Origin: Candidatus Poribacteria bacterium
GTDB lineage: Bacteria; Poribacteria; WGA-4E; WGA-3G
Direction: 5' to 3'
Assembly (NCBI GenBank): GCA_022827885.1
Contig: JAJEIP010000133.1
Location: 1-42,468, forward strand
DNA: 42,468 bases
A model generated the notes under the pieces. It was given only the letters and a program-made list of their open reading frames with translations. It was not told where the DNA came from and searched no databases. Positions 1 to 9,230 of the stretch are shown here, piece by piece. The position numbers and the translations under genes were made by a program. Positions within the stretch are counted from its first letter, which is position 1; the number at the start of each line of letters is the position of its first letter.

Positions 1-359
1 TCAAGATTGATGTTAACAACATCTTCACCGGCGAGTAAACTGGAACGAATCCGGGTATCATTTAAGGAGACGTGGATATTCAGCACATTTTGCATATCCG
101 GATGTTCTCGCTTCAGTTCATCCAGCACTCGATCCAGTCGCTGTGCATCAAAAACCCTTACGGTTTCGATTTCTTTCTCAACAGCATCAAGAATCGTGTT
201 TTCAGCGATTTTCCGCAGTTCTGCCCCCCGTTCTGCTCCCAAGGCGTGAAGGGCATTCATCTCATTTCGGACCCGAATGCTATCGAAAAAGTAAAACGCC
301 ACGAGGATTGCAATGACACAGAAATTAATAACAAGGGAGTACTTCCATTGGAGTCGCAT
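1..359 (-). CDS. Membrane sensor-like protein, N-terminal part only (runs off the window edge)
   Basis: Reading the minus strand from the ATG at 359 gives 119 open codons to the window edge with no stop. The visible protein starts with a short basic segment (MRLQWK), then one hydrophobic segment at about residues 8-25, then a polar region rich in helix-forming and charged residues (repeats of the type ENTILDAVEKEIETV and DAQRLDRVLDELKRE). This is the usual front end of a membrane-anchored sensor such as a histidine kinase or chemoreceptor: one TM followed by an extracytoplasmic helical region. No kinase or HAMP motif is visible because the rest lies outside. The ATG is 1 bp after the glpK stop, so it is very probably translated from the glpK transcript. 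The CDS is well supported; the sensor role is inference. Confidence 0.75.
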   Translation of the reverse strand, partial: MRLQWKYSLVINFCVIAILVAFYFFDSIRVRNEMNALHALGAERGAELRKIAENTILDAVEKEIETVRVFDAQRLDRVLDELKREHPDMQNVLNIHVSLNDTRIRSSLLAGEDVVNINL

Positions 360-360
360 G

Positions 361-1905
361 TTAACTCATCACTCGTTGCACTGCCTTTTTCCATTGCGCG
401 AGTTTTTCGTTGCGTTGCGTTGCGTCTATTTGTGGGGAGAAGCGGCGCGCTTTAAAAGCGGACCCCTCACGTTCGGCTTGCGCGTTTCTATGTGCCTCAA
501 GTTCTTCGACATCACGCCACACACCCGCTGTGATCCCCGCCAGATACGTGGCACCCAAGCCTGTCGATTCTATTTGTGCTGGACGTTCGACACTCATTCC
601 TAAGATATCCGCTTGGAACTGCATGAGGAAGTTGTTGGCGGCTGCACCCCCGTCAACCCGTAATTGATCCAGTGTCATTCCGGCATCGGTCGACATTGCG
701 ACAACGACCTCCGCGGCTTGATACGCAATTGATTCCAATGTGGCACGGACGATTTGGTCACGGGTACTCCCGCGCGTTAAACCGAGGATCGCACCCCGCG
801 CATCGGGGTCCCAATAGGGGGCACCGAGCCCGGTAAATGCGGGAACCACAAAGACGCCCCCGGTATCTGGTATACGAGCAGCCATTTCCTCCGTTTCCGA
901 GGCGCTCTCAATGATTGAGATACCGTCCCGGAGCCATTGAACGGCAGCACCCGCGACGAATACACTTCCCTCCAATGCGTAAACAGGATTTTCGTCTAAA
1001 CTACAAGCGAGTGTTGTCAGCAGTCCAGTTTTTGTTGATATTTTTTCAGTGCCTGTATTGAGCATGAGAAAACAACCCGTGCCGTAGGTGTTTTTCGCCA
1101 TACCCGGTTCGAGACACAATTGACCGAAGAGCGCAGCTTGCTGATCCCCCGCGATGCCGGTGATTGGAATCCCATCCAGAGATATATTTTTCCCGAAGGT
1201 TTCGAGCCAAAAATTTCGGTAAAAACTCGCTGTGCCGAAGTTACTCGCAGAAGGACAGACCTCCGGCAAAATCGCTTTAGGGACGTTCAAGATTTTCAGA
1301 AGGGTTTCGTCCCATGAAAGTGTGTTGATATTAAAGAGCAGGGTCCGTGAGGCATTTGTGTAATCGGTTTTATGAACCGCCCCGTCCGTTAATTTCCAAA
1401 GGAGCCACGTATCTACAGTGCCGAAGGCGAGTTCGCCGCGTTCCGCACGTTCTCGAGCCCCACTCACATGATCCAGGATCCATGCGACCTTTGTGCCAGA
1501 AAAGTAAGCATCGAGGACGAGACCTGTCTTTGCCTGAATCTCTTCAGCAAATCCCTGTTTTTCGAGACGAGTGCATATATCTGCAGTACGACGGCACTGC
1601 CAGACGATAGCGGGATAAATCGGTTTCCCGGTTTTCCGGTCCCAAACAATTGTGGTTTCGCGTTGGTTTGCCATTCCGATAGCAACAATATTCAGGGCAT
1701 TTTCTTTTGCGAAAAGTGCGTCTATTGCTTGTAAAGTGGCGTTCCAGATTTCCTCCGGATCGTGTTCTACCCACCCCGGATGCGGATAGTGTTGTGTGAA
1801 TTCTTGGTATCCTTGTGCGATGATGTTGCCCTGCACATCAACGAGAAGGGCTGTCGTGCCTGTTGTTCCTTGGTCGATTGAAAGGATGCAAGGGGTATTC
1901 GGCAT
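361..1905 (-). CDS. glpK: Glycerol kinase
   Basis: FGGY-family kinase of 514 residues, the normal length for GlpK, which phosphorylates glycerol to glycerol 3-phosphate with ATP in the cytoplasm. The N-terminus has the phosphate-1 motif [16 protein letters not shown] (about residues 8-23) and the glycerol-kinase segment [13 protein letters not shown] (about 42-54). [13 protein letters not shown], the ATPase-core motif [13 protein letters not shown] and YGTGCFLM (about 269-276) follow, and the FGGY C-terminal domain carries [22 protein letters not shown] and [18 protein letters not shown] promoter is visible upstream and AGGAG lies about 12 nt before the ATG. No glycerol facilitator or glpD is adjacent; the partner behind it is a membrane sensor-like gene. 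High certainty from motif density. Confidence 0.97.
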   Translation of the reverse strand: MPNTPCILSIDQGTTGTTALLVDVQGNIIAQGYQEFTQHYPHPGWVEHDPEEIWNATLQAIDALFAKENALNIVAIGMANQRETTIVWDRKTGKPIYPAIVWQCRRTADICTRLEKQGFAEEIQAKTGLVLDAYFSGTKVAWILDHVSGARERAERGELAFGTVDTWLLWKLTDGAVHKTDYTNASRTLLFNINTLSWDETLLKILNVPKAILPEVCPSASNFGTASFYRNFWLETFGKNISLDGIPITGIAGDQQAALFGQLCLEPGMAKNTYGTGCFLMLNTGTEKISTKTGLLTTLACSLDENPVYALEGSVFVAGAAVQWLRDGISIIESASETEEMAARIPDTGGVFVVPAFTGLGAPYWDPDARGAILGLTRGSTRDQIVRATLESIAYQAAEVVVAMSTDAGMTLDQLRVDGGAAANNFLMQFQADILGMSVERPAQIESTGLGATYLAGITAGVWRDVEELEAHRNAQAEREGSAFKARRFSPQIDATQRNEKLAQWKKAVQRVMS

Positions 1906-1937
1906 GCTATGCGTGCGACTCCTAAAGTGTTTTATTT

Positions 1938-1966
1938 AAAATAACACTGATGGCAAAAAAAATCAA
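1938..1966 (-). promoter_or_regulatory. Predicted sigma-70-type promoter for glpK
   Basis: On the minus strand TTGATT (1966-1961) and TATTTT (1943-1938) are separated by exactly 17 bp. The predicted transcript starts about 25-30 bp before the glpK ATG at 1905. Match by eye only; no activator or repressor site was recognised. Confidence 0.5.
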
Positions 1967-2019
1967 GTGAAAATCAGGGGTTGCTCGCCTTCGGATTTTC
2001 ACATTTTCCCTAATTCAGG

Positions 2020-2048
2020 TTGACATCGCGTCGGTTGTTTGGTATAAT
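2020..2048 (+). promoter_or_regulatory. Consensus sigma-70-type promoter for the S55/beta-propeller pair
   Basis: TTGACA (2020-2025), 17 bp, TATAAT (2043-2048): both hexamers and the spacing are perfect consensus. It lies 69 bp upstream of the GTG start at 2117 and probably drives both 2117-3997 and 4038-6182, since no other promoter or terminator is seen between them. Confidence 0.85.
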
Positions 2049-2116
2049 GCATTATTATGTTTTGACTGGACTTAAACATAAACAGATTTTCAACGGTTCA
2101 GAGAGGAGTAGATGTC

Positions 2117-3997
2117 GTGAAAAAGACTTTGCTTTGCGCGCTCGTGATATGCTGCGTGGCTACATATCAGAGTTATGCACAGATTGAGTGGGATGCTGAA
2201 AAATTTATGCCGTTGTCCGAAGTGAAACAGGGCATGAAAGGGAAAGGTTACACCATATTTTTCGGAACAACGGTGGAGGAATTTGAATGTGAAGTTGTCA
2301 GTGTCGAACACAACTTTATCCCAGGGTGGCACGTTGTATGGATGGAGGGATTGAGCGACAACTTTAAACGCACGGGTGTTGCAGGCGGAATGAGTGGTAG
2401 TCCAATATACATTGACGGACGTCTCATGGGCGCGATTTCTCTCGGTTTTTTTAGCCAGCGAGAACATTCCAACGGTTTTGGGGTTACCCCCTTTGAATTG
2501 ATGGTGAAAGTCGCACAGCGTGGGATGGAGCCCGATTTAAGTTACGCAGGTGCTCAACTCTTTAATCTCGACGCTTCCGCAGCGATCCATCAACATGGAT
2601 TGGATGCCGGGCAGTCTCTGCTCCGCGATGGTCAGGTTACACAGGCACCACGTGCTTTTGATGAAATGTGGCTGGACAGTGTTACCGATATGCCTTCCCA
2701 AATGAGATCCGCACAATTATCTATTCCTGTCGCACTTCCAACCCTTAATTCGGAGATGATACGATTTATCAAGCCGGTTTTTGATAAACTCAATTTTACG
2801 CCGGTCCAAGCATCAGGCGGTGGCGGTCCCGTTAAGGAATCGCCGGTTGAAGAGGGACAGATGATTGGGACGGAATTTGTCCGGGGTGATGTTTCATTTT
2901 TTGGTTATGGAACAATCACTCACGTAGATGGTAATGAACTCCTCGCTTACGGGCATTCTGCAGGCGGAGAAGGGAACGTCAATGTCCCGCTTTCTGGTGG
3001 GTATGTGCACTTTATCTTTCCGAGCCGTTCCCGCTCCTTCAAAGTAGCATCACCGACGCAGCCCATCGGGACTTTAGTGCAAGATCGGGATCCTGCGATT
3101 GCGGGTATCATCGGAAAACACCCGAGTTATATTCCTGTAAATGTCAATGTGCAGACCGCCGATAGTAAACGGCATCAGAGGTCCTACGAAGTGATCCGGC
3201 ATCGGAGTTTCTCTCCGATTTATACAGGGATGGCGGCATGGATGCTCATGGACACACTTGAGTTTTATGTGGGAAACTACACCCTCAATATGGAAGCAAC
3301 CATCACGCTGAAAGAACATCCCGACCTCAAGAACCGCGAATTAGTCTATAAGAATATATATTCTTCGAGAGGATCCCCCGGGTTTGGGGTCATGCAGACG
3401 CTCCTGATGCCGATGTTGCAGTTATCCCTCAACCAGTATACGAGTGTTCCGGTCGAAGATGTCACCATTGATGTGAGCATAGAGGATAAACGGCGAACGG
3501 CGCGGATTCAAAGCCTTCGGATGGATAAACTCCGCTATCGACCTGGGGATACCATTGAAGTGGAAATTACGTTGCAACCCTATTTTGAAAATCCCATCGT
3601 GCAGACTGGGACAATCACGATTCCCAAAGACGTTCCAGAAGGACTTGTCACACTTATCGCCACCAATGCCAGTTTTCACGAATCTTGGCAGCGTAACCGG
3701 GCACCCCTGAACTTTCGGCACAGGAACATCAATCAATTGGTCGAATTGCTGCAGCGGGGTGAAAATAACTCGGAAATTATTATGGAACTTTTTGTGCCTG
3801 AACCGGGACTCACTGTTCAAGGTGAAGAATTCGCACATCTACCGCCTTCAGTCATGTCAGTTATGAATACCGCAAAGCAGATTGGCAATAGCGGATATAC
3901 GATGGGCACGACGCTCCACATTGATAAAATGCCAACAGACTATGTGGTTTATGGAAGCGGCATGATGCGGTTCGTCGTGGACAAAAACGCGGAATAA
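2117..3997 (+). CDS. Secreted SpoIVB/S55-type peptidase-like protein
   Basis: 626 residues. A signal peptide (about 1-21, ending SYA before Q22) predicts export. The region from about 30 to 130 (GMKGKGYTIFFGTTVEEFECEV, then GMSGSPIYIDGRLMGAISL at 91-109 and GFGVTPFEL) matches the serine-containing part of peptidase family S55 (SpoIVB), with S93 or S95 in GMSGSP as the nucleophile candidate. A second family block follows at about 272-340: LAYGHSAGGEGN with H280, then PTQPIGTLVQDRDPAIAGIIG. In classical SpoIVB the GH block precedes the GMSGSP block, so the order here is reversed. No PDZ domain was recognised. The C-terminal third is beta-rich and unassigned. Start chosen at GTG 2117: GAGAGGAG at 2101-2108 gives good spacing, and an ATG 5 bp upstream hits a stop after two codons. 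Proteolytic activity and substrate are unknown. Confidence 0.85.
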   Translation: MKKTLLCALVICCVATYQSYAQIEWDAEKFMPLSEVKQGMKGKGYTIFFGTTVEEFECEVVSVEHNFIPGWHVVWMEGLSDNFKRTGVAGGMSGSPIYIDGRLMGAISLGFFSQREHSNGFGVTPFELMVKVAQRGMEPDLSYAGAQLFNLDASAAIHQHGLDAGQSLLRDGQVTQAPRAFDEMWLDSVTDMPSQMRSAQLSIPVALPTLNSEMIRFIKPVFDKLNFTPVQASGGGGPVKESPVEEGQMIGTEFVRGDVSFFGYGTITHVDGNELLAYGHSAGGEGNVNVPLSGGYVHFIFPSRSRSFKVASPTQPIGTLVQDRDPAIAGIIGKHPSYIPVNVNVQTADSKRHQRSYEVIRHRSFSPIYTGMAAWMLMDTLEFYVGNYTLNMEATITLKEHPDLKNRELVYKNIYSSRGSPGFGVMQTLLMPMLQLSLNQYTSVPVEDVTIDVSIEDKRRTARIQSLRMDKLRYRPGDTIEVEITLQPYFENPIVQTGTITIPKDVPEGLVTLIATNASFHESWQRNRAPLNFRHRNINQLVELLQRGENNSEIIMELFVPEPGLTVQGEEFAHLPPSVMSVMNTAKQIGNSGYTMGTTLHIDKMPTDYVVYGSGMMRFVVDKNAE

Positions 3998-4037
3998 CAG
4001 TTTTCAGATTTTATCGTTTTACAGGAGGATATTTTCA

Positions 4038-6182
4038 ATGCGACGTGTCATCTCCTTTTGGAGTCTTATTTTAGCCATCTTTATTTACACAAGCCTCGCA
4101 TCCGCAGTGAATACATCTCTATGGGAGCAAAAAAACCGTTCGGATTTTGAGGCAGGTAAACCCAAAAACCTTTCCCTGACAAGTACCGGAGATGTGATGT
4201 TATCTCCGAAAATTGATGCCTTTACGAAGCTGAAAGAGACGCAAGTCTGGGCACTTGTGGAAGATTCAGCGGGGAATCTCTATGCCGGGACGGGGAACGA
4301 AGGGAAAATCTATAAAATTGCTGCCGATGGCGACACCGCCGAGCTCTATTACAATTCACCCGAAGTTACGATTTACAGCCTCGCGATTGGACCCGACAAT
4401 GCGCTCTACGCTGGTACTGGACCCGACGGATTGATTTATAAAATCACTGATGCGACAACGCCGCCGACAACCCTCCTCAACGAAGGGGACAAATATGTCT
4501 GGGCGTTGAAATTTGATGGGGCTGGGAATCTCTATGCCGCAACGGGGACTGACGGTAAAATTTACAAAATTACGCCAGATGGCGAATCCAGCGTCCTGTT
4601 TGATGCCGAAGAAAAGAATATCATGACGTTCCTTCTCCACGAAAACGGTTTCTATGCCGGCAGCAGCGACAACGGCATTATTTACCATATCACGGACGAT
4701 GGCACTGCGAAAGTTATCTATCAAGCCAAAGAGAAAGAAGTCCGCGCCCTTGAAATGGATAGCCAAGGCAACCTCTATGCAGCAGTCGTTACATCCCAAC
4801 CCGCTGAACCGTCACGGGGACGCCGCGGGGGTTCCAGTGGACCGCCAACCCCTTCCGGTCCGCCGCCGCCGGGCGGTAGCGCGCCGCAAGAAAACAGGTC
4901 CAGTATCTATAAAATTCGTCCCAATGGCACGGCCGTCTCCATCTGGAATTCACCCGAACCGCTTATCTTGGCTATCGTTCTCGAAAGCGACTCGCAAATT
5001 CTGGTAGGCACCGGAGATGACGGAAAACTCTATCGCGTCAACCCGATGAGCGGAGACGCTGTGGAACTCGGCAAATGCTCGGCGAACCAGGTCGTCGCCA
5101 TACATCAGAAAAAAGGAAATGGCGATACCAAAACGCTCCTGGCGACGGGTAATCCAGGTAAACTTTTTAATCTCACCGCCACCTATGTTAAAGAGGGTAC
5201 CCTTGAATCTGAAGTGCACGACACGAAAAGTTTGTCTCGCTGGGGGAAACTCTCTTGGGAAGGTGAAATGGGAGAGGAAACCGCGATTGCTTTCTCAACC
5301 CGTGCCGGTAATACGAAGAAACCCGATGATACTTGGAGCGACTGGTCCGATGAACTCACGACCGCGGAAGGCTCTCAGATTCCGAATGGAGATGGTCAGT
5401 ACATCCAGTGGCGTGCGAAACTCACAACCAGTGACACGGCGCAGACCCCTGTTTTGAAGAAGGTTACCCTCGCCTCCGTGCAGACGAATGTTGAGCCACG
5501 CTTTACCAGTATCACGGTGGATGATGGTAGCGGTAGTGGGAACCAGGAAAGAGGACGCCGTGCTTCTGGCGGTAATTTACCGCCTCCAAGCGCACGCAGC
5601 GGCGATAGCGGCGGATCCGGCAACGCAGGCAACGCGCCTTCTAAAAAATGGAAGGTGAGTTGGAAAGTTGAAGATGCAAATGCCGATACGTTGCAGTATA
5701 CGCTCTACTACAAAGCGACTGACGAGAGCAACTGGCGACTCCTCAAAAAGGAATTGGACAAAGCGACCTATGAATGGGATGTCACCACCGTTCCAGATGG
5801 ACGCTACACCTTAAAGGTCGTTGCGACTGATAAACTCAGCAATCCCGTTGGATGGGCAAAATCCGCTGAGAAAGTGAGTATGCCGGTTCAGGTGGATAAT
5901 ACACAACCCGCTATCGGGGACATTCAGGTCACTGCGAATGGCGGCAGCACCTACAAAATTGCCTGTGACGTTACGGATATGACCACACCTATCCAGAAAG
6001 CCGTCTATAAGATTGACAGTGATGAACACTGGAAGGTTATCTTCCCTGACGATGGGATCTTCGATTCCAAAAAGGAGCAGCTCCTCCTCGAAACGGGTGA
6101 ACTCTCCGAAGGGGCACACACGATTATCATTCAGGTGACAGATAGGGCACAAAATACGGCTGTCGGTCGGACAAGTTTCTAA
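4038..6182 (+). CDS. Secreted beta-propeller protein with C-terminal beta-sandwich domain
   Basis: 714 residues. Signal peptide about 1-23 (ending LASA). From about residue 68 to 370 there are five or six blades of about 45 residues with the recurring pattern WAL..D..GNLYAGTG..GKIYKI, an NHL/SMP-30-like propeller, interrupted at about 254-288 by a Gly/Pro/Arg-rich linker. A middle beta domain (about 385-490) and a second low-complexity linker (about 495-535) follow, then an Ig/fibronectin-like domain with WEWDV-type and GRYTLKVVATDK strands. No catalytic motif was recognised; the role is probably binding or scaffolding outside the cytoplasm. AGGAGG precedes the ATG. It sits 40 bp behind the S55-like gene, so the two are probably co-transcribed and may act together in the envelope, which is inference. 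Confidence 0.85.
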   Translation: MRRVISFWSLILAIFIYTSLASAVNTSLWEQKNRSDFEAGKPKNLSLTSTGDVMLSPKIDAFTKLKETQVWALVEDSAGNLYAGTGNEGKIYKIAADGDTAELYYNSPEVTIYSLAIGPDNALYAGTGPDGLIYKITDATTPPTTLLNEGDKYVWALKFDGAGNLYAATGTDGKIYKITPDGESSVLFDAEEKNIMTFLLHENGFYAGSSDNGIIYHITDDGTAKVIYQAKEKEVRALEMDSQGNLYAAVVTSQPAEPSRGRRGGSSGPPTPSGPPPPGGSAPQENRSSIYKIRPNGTAVSIWNSPEPLILAIVLESDSQILVGTGDDGKLYRVNPMSGDAVELGKCSANQVVAIHQKKGNGDTKTLLATGNPGKLFNLTATYVKEGTLESEVHDTKSLSRWGKLSWEGEMGEETAIAFSTRAGNTKKPDDTWSDWSDELTTAEGSQIPNGDGQYIQWRAKLTTSDTAQTPVLKKVTLASVQTNVEPRFTSITVDDGSGSGNQERGRRASGGNLPPPSARSGDSGGSGNAGNAPSKKWKVSWKVEDANADTLQYTLYYKATDESNWRLLKKELDKATYEWDVTTVPDGRYTLKVVATDKLSNPVGWAKSAEKVSMPVQVDNTQPAIGDIQVTANGGSTYKIACDVTDMTTPIQKAVYKIDSDEHWKVIFPDDGIFDSKKEQLLLETGELSEGAHTIIIQVTDRAQNTAVGRTSF

Positions 6183-6196
6183 CCAATTTTAGTTTC

Positions 6197-6227
6197 AGGG
6201 CGGGTTTCAGACCCGCCCTATTTTTTT
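6197..6227 (+). terminator. Rho-independent terminator
   Basis: Perfect 9-bp stem AGGGCGGGT (6197-6205) and ACCCGCCCT (6211-6219) with a 5-nt loop, followed by A and seven Ts (6221-6227). It lies 15 bp after the stop of the beta-propeller gene and just before the convergent end of bioA. Confidence 0.92.
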
Positions 6228-6240
6228 GTCCAAACGTTTT

Positions 6241-7599
6241 TCAATGGCTGGCGTCGTTTGTAACAATATCGATTGCGGTCCGAACGATGTCCAATAAAGT
6301 GTCTAACTCCGAAATTGAGATCTGTAGCGGGGGCATCAGCACGATGGTATTCACAAGCGGTCGAAGGATCGCGCCACGGGTGAGTGCCTCTTTGCAAACT
6401 CGGATACCCATCTTCTCTTCAAAGGGATAAGGTGTGTCGGTGTCGGAGTTCTTCATTAATTCTATACCGGCGGTGAAGCCACAGACGCGGACATCCCCGA
6501 CGTGTGGCAGTGCATAGAATTCTTGAAGCCGATTTTTGAAGTGTTCAAGCGTCGGTTGGAGTCGGGACAGGAGATTTTCACGCTCGAAAATAGCGATATT
6601 TTCTAAGGCGACTGCGCATGCCAACGGGTTTCCGGTGAAGGTGTGTCCGTGGAAGAAGGTCTTGAGGTCTCGGTATTCACCGAGGAAGGCGTTATAGATT
6701 TCGTCGGTGGTTAACGTCGCCGCGAGTGGGAGATAACCGCCTGCGAGTCCTTTTGCGATACAGAAGAGGTCGGGTGTAACGGCCTCGTGTTCGCATGCCC
6801 ACATTTTACCCGTGCGTCCGAACCCGGTCATCACCTCATCAACGATAAGCAGGGTTTTCCACCGTTTTGCGAGTGCGGCGAGTTCCTTTAAGAACCCGTT
6901 CGGTGCGAGCAGCATACCACCGGCACCTTGAATGAGGGGTTCTAAAATGATACCCGCAATGTGCCCGTCATGTTCGGAGAGGGCGCGCGCCACGGCATTG
7001 AGCCAACGCGTTTTAACCACAACTTCATTCGCATCCGAAGGTCGATAGACGTCAGAAGCCGCCACACGGATACCTTTGAAAAGGAGGGACGCAAAGGTCG
7101 TGTGGAAACTATCAATACCCCCGACACTCATTGCACCTATCGTGTCGCCGTGGTAGGCGTTATCGAAATGGATAAACAGTTTCCGTTGCGGTTCTTCCCT
7201 GTGTTGCCAATACTGATACGCTATCTTCAAGGCGACTTCGACTGCGGTTGAACCGTTGTCGGAGTAAAACACCTTGTTTAATCCCGCGGGTGTGAGTTCT
7301 ACGAGTTTTTGTGCGAGCTGAATCGCGGGAACGTTGCTGTATCCCAGCAGTGTGGCGTGTGCGATCTTGTCAAGCTGCGCTTTGAGTGCGGTGTTCAATC
7401 CTGGATGATTATGCCCATGGACGTTTGTCCACATGGAAGCGATGCCATCAATATACCGATTTCCGGCGATATCGATGAGGTAGCATCCTTCACCCCTTTC
7501 AATGATGACAGGCGCTTCCGCCAGCCAGTCCTGCATTTGTGTGAACGGATGCCAGAGGTAACGCTTATCCCACTCGACAAGCGTTTCTTTATCAATCAT
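6241..7599 (-). CDS. bioA: Adenosylmethionine--8-amino-7-oxononanoate aminotransferase
   Basis: 452-residue class III PLP aminotransferase that makes 7,8-diaminopelargonate from KAPA with S-adenosylmethionine as amino donor, in biotin synthesis. BioA-specific blocks are present: WHPFTQMQDW (16-25), MWTNVHGHNHP (56-66) and FYSDNGSTAVEVALK (111-125). AYHGDTIGAMSVGG, VDEVMTGFGRTG (253-264, Asp254 contacting the PLP ring nitrogen) and IAKGLAGGYLPLAAT with the Schiff-base lysine K283 complete the active site. GHTFTGNPLACAVALENI lies further on. It is the second gene of a two-gene unit with the ferredoxin fusion gene 21 bp upstream. No other biotin gene is in the window, so the rest of the pathway must lie elsewhere. 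Confidence 0.95.
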   Translation of the reverse strand: MIDKETLVEWDKRYLWHPFTQMQDWLAEAPVIIERGEGCYLIDIAGNRYIDGIASMWTNVHGHNHPGLNTALKAQLDKIAHATLLGYSNVPAIQLAQKLVELTPAGLNKVFYSDNGSTAVEVALKIAYQYWQHREEPQRKLFIHFDNAYHGDTIGAMSVGGIDSFHTTFASLLFKGIRVAASDVYRPSDANEVVVKTRWLNAVARALSEHDGHIAGIILEPLIQGAGGMLLAPNGFLKELAALAKRWKTLLIVDEVMTGFGRTGKMWACEHEAVTPDLFCIAKGLAGGYLPLAATLTTDEIYNAFLGEYRDLKTFFHGHTFTGNPLACAVALENIAIFERENLLSRLQPTLEHFKNRLQEFYALPHVGDVRVCGFTAGIELMKNSDTDTPYPFEEKMGIRVCKEALTRGAILRPLVNTIVLMPPLQISISELDTLLDIVRTAIDIVTNDASH

Positions 7600-7620
7600 G
7601 GCTCATCACTTGAAACTTCG

Positions 7621-8880
7621 CTATCCCTTCAGTTTGGCATAATGCGCTGTTGGTTCAAGTCCGAGGGATTCACAGGTGCCGCTTTTGGAGACGATGATCG
7701 TCAAGACTTTATTCCGATACGTTGCCTGAAAATCTTCTGGCTGCCCTGAGATCGGCATGATATTCGTGAAACCGTTCGGGAATGAACTGGTGCGACCGAT
7801 AACATCGGCAAACCTCGGATCCTCCAATTGCGTCTGAACCGTTAAAATACTTTCAGGCGCAGGGGGTTCACCGGGGAAATAGGGTGAACTGAGTTGGATT
7901 TCGTAGGCGTAATCTGGCATTCTATCAGGGAGTTCATTCTCTTCTTTGGCGACTGAATTCGGGACCCACCTCGGAAATTCGATTTCGACTTCGTAGTGAT
8001 CCGTCAGTTCTGTGACGCGATTGACCATACCGTAGCGTCTGTAACGCTCGCGTAGGTCGTCAGAATAGATCTCACCATTTGTGAGGACGGATCCGGGCAC
8101 CGTTTTGCGTTCCTCTTCTCGCTGAACGGTGAGTGCTGAACGCCAGCCACTGAGCAGTGGGGTTGCGATGAGGGATGGGAACCATCCATAGAAAGCCGCC
8201 CCGTAGCGTGGTTGCTCCACTGTGGAATTGAACTCGTCTTTAAAGCGGTAGATGCCTTCAACAATAGCGATGATTATCCCCAAGAAAATCATCAGGTTGC
8301 CTTCACTCGTAAAGAGGTTCGCACTTTGTCCTTGGAGCCCAACGAAGAAGAGGATCAGCGGATAGAGCGTCAAGTTGATGAGGCTATTGATCCCTGTGGA
8401 TACCGCAGAACTAAAGACAACAGGATTGCCAGCCATCTCTTCAAGCCGTGCTTTGAACTTCGCTGAAAAGGCGCCGAGCAGCGGTTGTGCAAGCAGCGTT
8501 AAGACGTTGTAGGGTGCGCGAAGTCTTGCGGCTGGGACCTCGGGTATTTGCGCAAATTCTTCTGGAATGCCTTGTTGCTTCCCTTGTGCGGCTTTTCCGG
8601 TGTCACCAGCACCTTCGTCCGTCGTCTCTGGTTTAACGAAGGTCTCAAAAAATTTACGGTTTATCTCAATAAACGGTTCCCATTCGCTGGGGACATCACT
8701 TTCCATGGAGATTGCGTCAACCGGACACGCAGGTTCGCATGCCGCGCAGTCGATACATTCGTCCGGGTTAATATAAAGTTGATTCTCGCCTTCGGTGGTG
8801 TGTATACAATCGACCGGACAGACATCAACACACGCTGTGTCCATTACATCGACACACGGTTCGCAAATTATGTAAGCCAT
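7621..8880 (-). CDS. Seven-iron-type ferredoxin fused to a membrane region and an Hsp20-like C-terminal domain
   Basis: 419 residues. Residues 1-80 resemble the Thermus-type 7Fe ferredoxin throughout: CEPCVDVMDTACVDVCPVDC with Cys6, 9, 17, 21 and 25, then ECIDCAACEPACP with Cys42, 45, 48 and 52, and the family helix around WEPFIEINRKF. A polar linker (about 83-120) follows, then two or three hydrophobic stretches at about 163-181, 196-210 and possibly 229-243. A beta-rich domain (about 280-400) with HYEVEIEFPRW and YRNKVLTIIVSKS recalls the alpha-crystallin/Hsp20 fold. The electron-carrier part is confident; the Hsp20-like assignment is weak pattern recognition. Start chosen at the second of two adjacent ATGs because AGGAGG is then 5 nt away; starting at 8883 would leave about 2 nt. 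First gene of the unit with bioA. Confidence 0.85.
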   Translation of the reverse strand: MAYIICEPCVDVMDTACVDVCPVDCIHTTEGENQLYINPDECIDCAACEPACPVDAISMESDVPSEWEPFIEINRKFFETFVKPETTDEGAGDTGKAAQGKQQGIPEEFAQIPEVPAARLRAPYNVLTLLAQPLLGAFSAKFKARLEEMAGNPVVFSSAVSTGINSLINLTLYPLILFFVGLQGQSANLFTSEGNLMIFLGIIIAIVEGIYRFKDEFNSTVEQPRYGAAFYGWFPSLIATPLLSGWRSALTVQREEERKTVPGSVLTNGEIYSDDLRERYRRYGMVNRVTELTDHYEVEIEFPRWVPNSVAKEENELPDRMPDYAYEIQLSSPYFPGEPPAPESILTVQTQLEDPRFADVIGRTSSFPNGFTNIMPISGQPEDFQATYRNKVLTIIVSKSGTCESLGLEPTAHYAKLKG

Positions 8881-8910
8881 CATTCCCTCCTTTTTGGTGC
8901 TTCACTCTTA

Positions 8911-8939
8911 AGTATACCACAATTAAGCACCTGTGGCAA
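8911..8939 (-). promoter_or_regulatory. Predicted promoter for the ferredoxin-fusion/bioA unit
   Basis: Minus strand TTGCCA (8939-8934), 17 bp, TATACT (8916-8911). It is 31 bp upstream of the ATG at 8880. The region shows no obvious BirA-type operator. Confidence 0.7.
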
Positions 8940-8958
8940 GGATTTTTAACTTTATGCA

Positions 8959-9100
8959 CATAGCACTCCGGAATCAACGGTATGAACGCCGTATGGCATT
9001 CCCCGGGAGTGCGGTCGCTTGTAGCATGCTTTTCTATAGACATATTGCTCCGCTGGAGCAAAGAACCCGCTTGACACGTAACAGATCTCTTCACGCCAGA
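8959..9100. repeat. 142-bp hairpin repeat, copy 1 (upstream of hicAB)
   Basis: Compared by hand with copy 2 at 9751-9892: 51 of 54 positions identical in the left block (8959-9012) and 64 of 69 in the right block (9032-9100). The 19 nt between them (9013-9031) match at only 5 of 19 positions. The left block ends in a palindrome, GCATTCCC and GGGAGTGC at 8996-9012. The right block begins with the box TTCTATAGACAT (9032-9043) and the hairpin TTGCTCC-GCT-GGAGCAA. No protein-coding sense was found. This element and the hicAB promoter fill the gap between 8940 and hicA. Confidence 0.9.
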
Positions 9101-9141
9101 TGAGGTTTAATAAATAAATTGGGTAATTACATATTTTATAC

Positions 9142-9170
9142 TTGTGTTTGATGCTGGTGGGTGCTATAAT
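9142..9170 (+). promoter_or_regulatory. Predicted promoter of hicAB
   Basis: TTGTGT (9142-9147), 17 bp, TATAAT (9165-9170), with an extended -10 (TGC directly before TATAAT). It lies 60 bp upstream of hicA. HicB-type antitoxins usually repress such promoters, but no clear operator palindrome was identified. Confidence 0.7.
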
Positions 9171-9230
9171 TACAGAAGGCATTCAACATAGGCTTATAAG
9201 TCATTCGCAGACATTCGATAGATACCTACT

